DNA of 44,881 bases from Fidelibacterota bacterium (GTDB lineage Bacteria > Fidelibacterota > Marinisomatia > Marinisomatales > SCKK01): assembly GCA_022562455.1 (NCBI GenBank), contig JADFPG010000003.1:1-44881 (forward strand). Reading direction: 5' to 3'. Shown here piece by piece: positions 44,325 through 44,881 of the stretch. How positions within the stretch are numbered: position 1 is the stretch's first letter; every line of letters starts with the position of its first letter. Made by a program: the position numbers and the translations under genes. The notes below the pieces were generated by a model. That model saw only the letters and a program-made list of their open reading frames with translations, was not told the origin of the DNA and made no database searches.

Positions 44325-44594
44325 ATGACCGTAATTAGAGGTTTGTTGTATCTGTTTATATTACGGGCAGTTAGTGCTATTTTAAGTCAATTCACAAAAT
44401 TTATATATTGGGACAGTGATTTCGGTCGTTATCATTTTGTTTACGTAGGTCTACATTCTTTCATGAAATTACGTTTTAGATTCGTCATCATGGAGATATT
44501 GTTACTTATTGTTAATCCGATTATTTGGAGCTGGGCGCTCAAACCAAAGCAGGTCGAAAAGATAAAAACGATTCAAACATCAGTCTTAGTATAG
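44325..44594 (+). CDS. Small membrane protein (hypothetical)
   Basis: This 89-residue protein has one or two hydrophobic stretches (LLYLFILRAVSAIL and FVIMEILLLIVNPIIWSWAL) and a linking region with FIYWDSDFGRYHFVYVGLHS. I do not recognise it. The sequence encoding FGRYHFV recurs in degenerate form at 44764-44795. No strong ribosome site precedes the ATG. Confidence 0.4.
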   Translation: MTVIRGLLYLFILRAVSAILSQFTKFIYWDSDFGRYHFVYVGLHSFMKLRFRFVIMEILLLIVNPIIWSWALKPKQVEKIKTIQTSVLV

Positions 44595-44606
44595 GATATA
44601 CTTATC

Positions 44607-44738
44607 ATGAATAACACTTCAGATCATAGAAAAAAGAAACGAAGGATCTCTAAACGCAGACGGAAACAGGATTCAGTTAATGAAGAGCGAAGAAGTGGGA
44701 AAGATAGACGCTCTGAGATAGACCGTAGGGAAGAATGA
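44607..44738 (+). CDS. Short basic protein with RRSGKDRRS motif
   Basis: Reading from ATG at 44607 gives 43 residues: MNNTSDHRKKKRRISKRRRK, QDSVNEERRSGKDRRSEIDR, REE, then TGA. It begins 12 bases after the preceding small gene. The ERRSGKDRRSxxDRR motif occurs as a tail or leader in PilZ-linked and other proteins, but here it is alone. Whether the gene is expressed is not known. Confidence 0.4.
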   Translation: MNNTSDHRKKKRRISKRRRKQDSVNEERRSGKDRRSEIDRREE

Positions 44739-44838
44739 TAACTCATATTTATTGAAATTAAATGGGCAGCGCTTTCGGTCGTTGTCATTTTGTTTTGGCT
44801 TTTAGGTGAATTGCGGGAAAGTTATAATAAAGAAGCAA

Positions 44839-44881
44839 ATGGCAAGAGCGAAGAAGAAATACTATGTATACGCAATTGAAT
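44839..44881 (+). CDS. Partial reading frame at the window end
   Basis: The ATG at 44839 opens MARAKKKYYVYAIE and runs off the window. KKYYVYAI recalls the start of viroplasmin/RNase HI proteins or GIY-YIG nucleases, but 14 residues are too few to decide. Confidence 0.3.
   Translation, partial: MARAKKKYYVYAIE

Overview
The window looks like chromosomal DNA from an FCB-group bacterium. Candidatus Marinimicrobia (Neomarinimicrobiota) or a close relative is my best guess. The basis is a giant SprA-type secretion translocon, two PorV/PorQ-like outer-membrane proteins, a secreted nuclease ending in the 'YQNYPNPFNP' type IX sorting domain, many exported proteins with signal peptides ending in GQ or AQ, and intergenic spacers rich in short perfect palindromes. 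The phylum call is inference from protein style; no rRNA is present to confirm it.

Layout. (1) 1-1850 resembles a gene-cassette array: the C-terminal remnant of a Fic protein, a manganese efflux pump (MntP) and a DnaQ-like exonuclease, separated by two near-identical hairpin repeats of about 95 bp that resemble integron attC sites. An orphan hypothetical gene follows (2044-2859, minus). (2) 3046-9975, plus strand, is core metabolism and cell wall: 2-oxoacid:ferredoxin oxidoreductase (gamma-alpha fusion plus beta), class II fumarase and a class A penicillin-binding protein. (3) 9970-12659, minus: pyrimidine-nucleoside phosphorylase and an LptF/LptG permease. (4) 12660-16207: palindrome-rich spacers around a 2[4Fe-4S] ferredoxin, then an FGGY kinase plus an HD-domain hydrolase. 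(5) 16462-22631, minus: LON-substrate-binding-domain protein, Rieske ferredoxin, a remnant of elbB, an SppA peptidase fused to an outer-membrane-like N-terminal domain, QueG, a Nudix hydrolase and a TPR protein. (6) 22766-26234 is a decay-prone zone: a PIN toxin-like gene with a disrupted 5' end and its small partner, a MITE-like element flanked by TTAA, two exported proteins, and a chimeric pseudogene. (7) 26304-42503, minus, is the envelope and secretion block: sorted nuclease, divergent polysaccharide deacetylase, two PorV/PorQ-like barrels, a propeller protein with a FlgD-like tail, a lipoprotein, a small barrel, an M28 peptidase, a broken four-helix-bundle gene and SprA. (8) 42570-44881: RdgB, tRNA-Phe, a sigma-factor-like gene with an atypical C-terminus, and small ORFs.

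How the genes work together. The KorAB complex, ferredoxin and fumarase fit a ferredoxin-linked TCA cycle (oxidative or reductive). SprA, the PorV-like proteins and the C-terminal sorting domains fit a type IX-like export route, and the four genes 29499-33831 are spaced or overlapped so tightly that they probably form one translationally coupled operon. At least five broken genes (Fic, elbB, PIN, the chimera at 25732, the four-helix protein) sit beside repeats, cassettes or palindromes, so repeat-associated rearrangement seems to be the main source of local decay. No phage module, CRISPR array or complete insertion sequence was seen.
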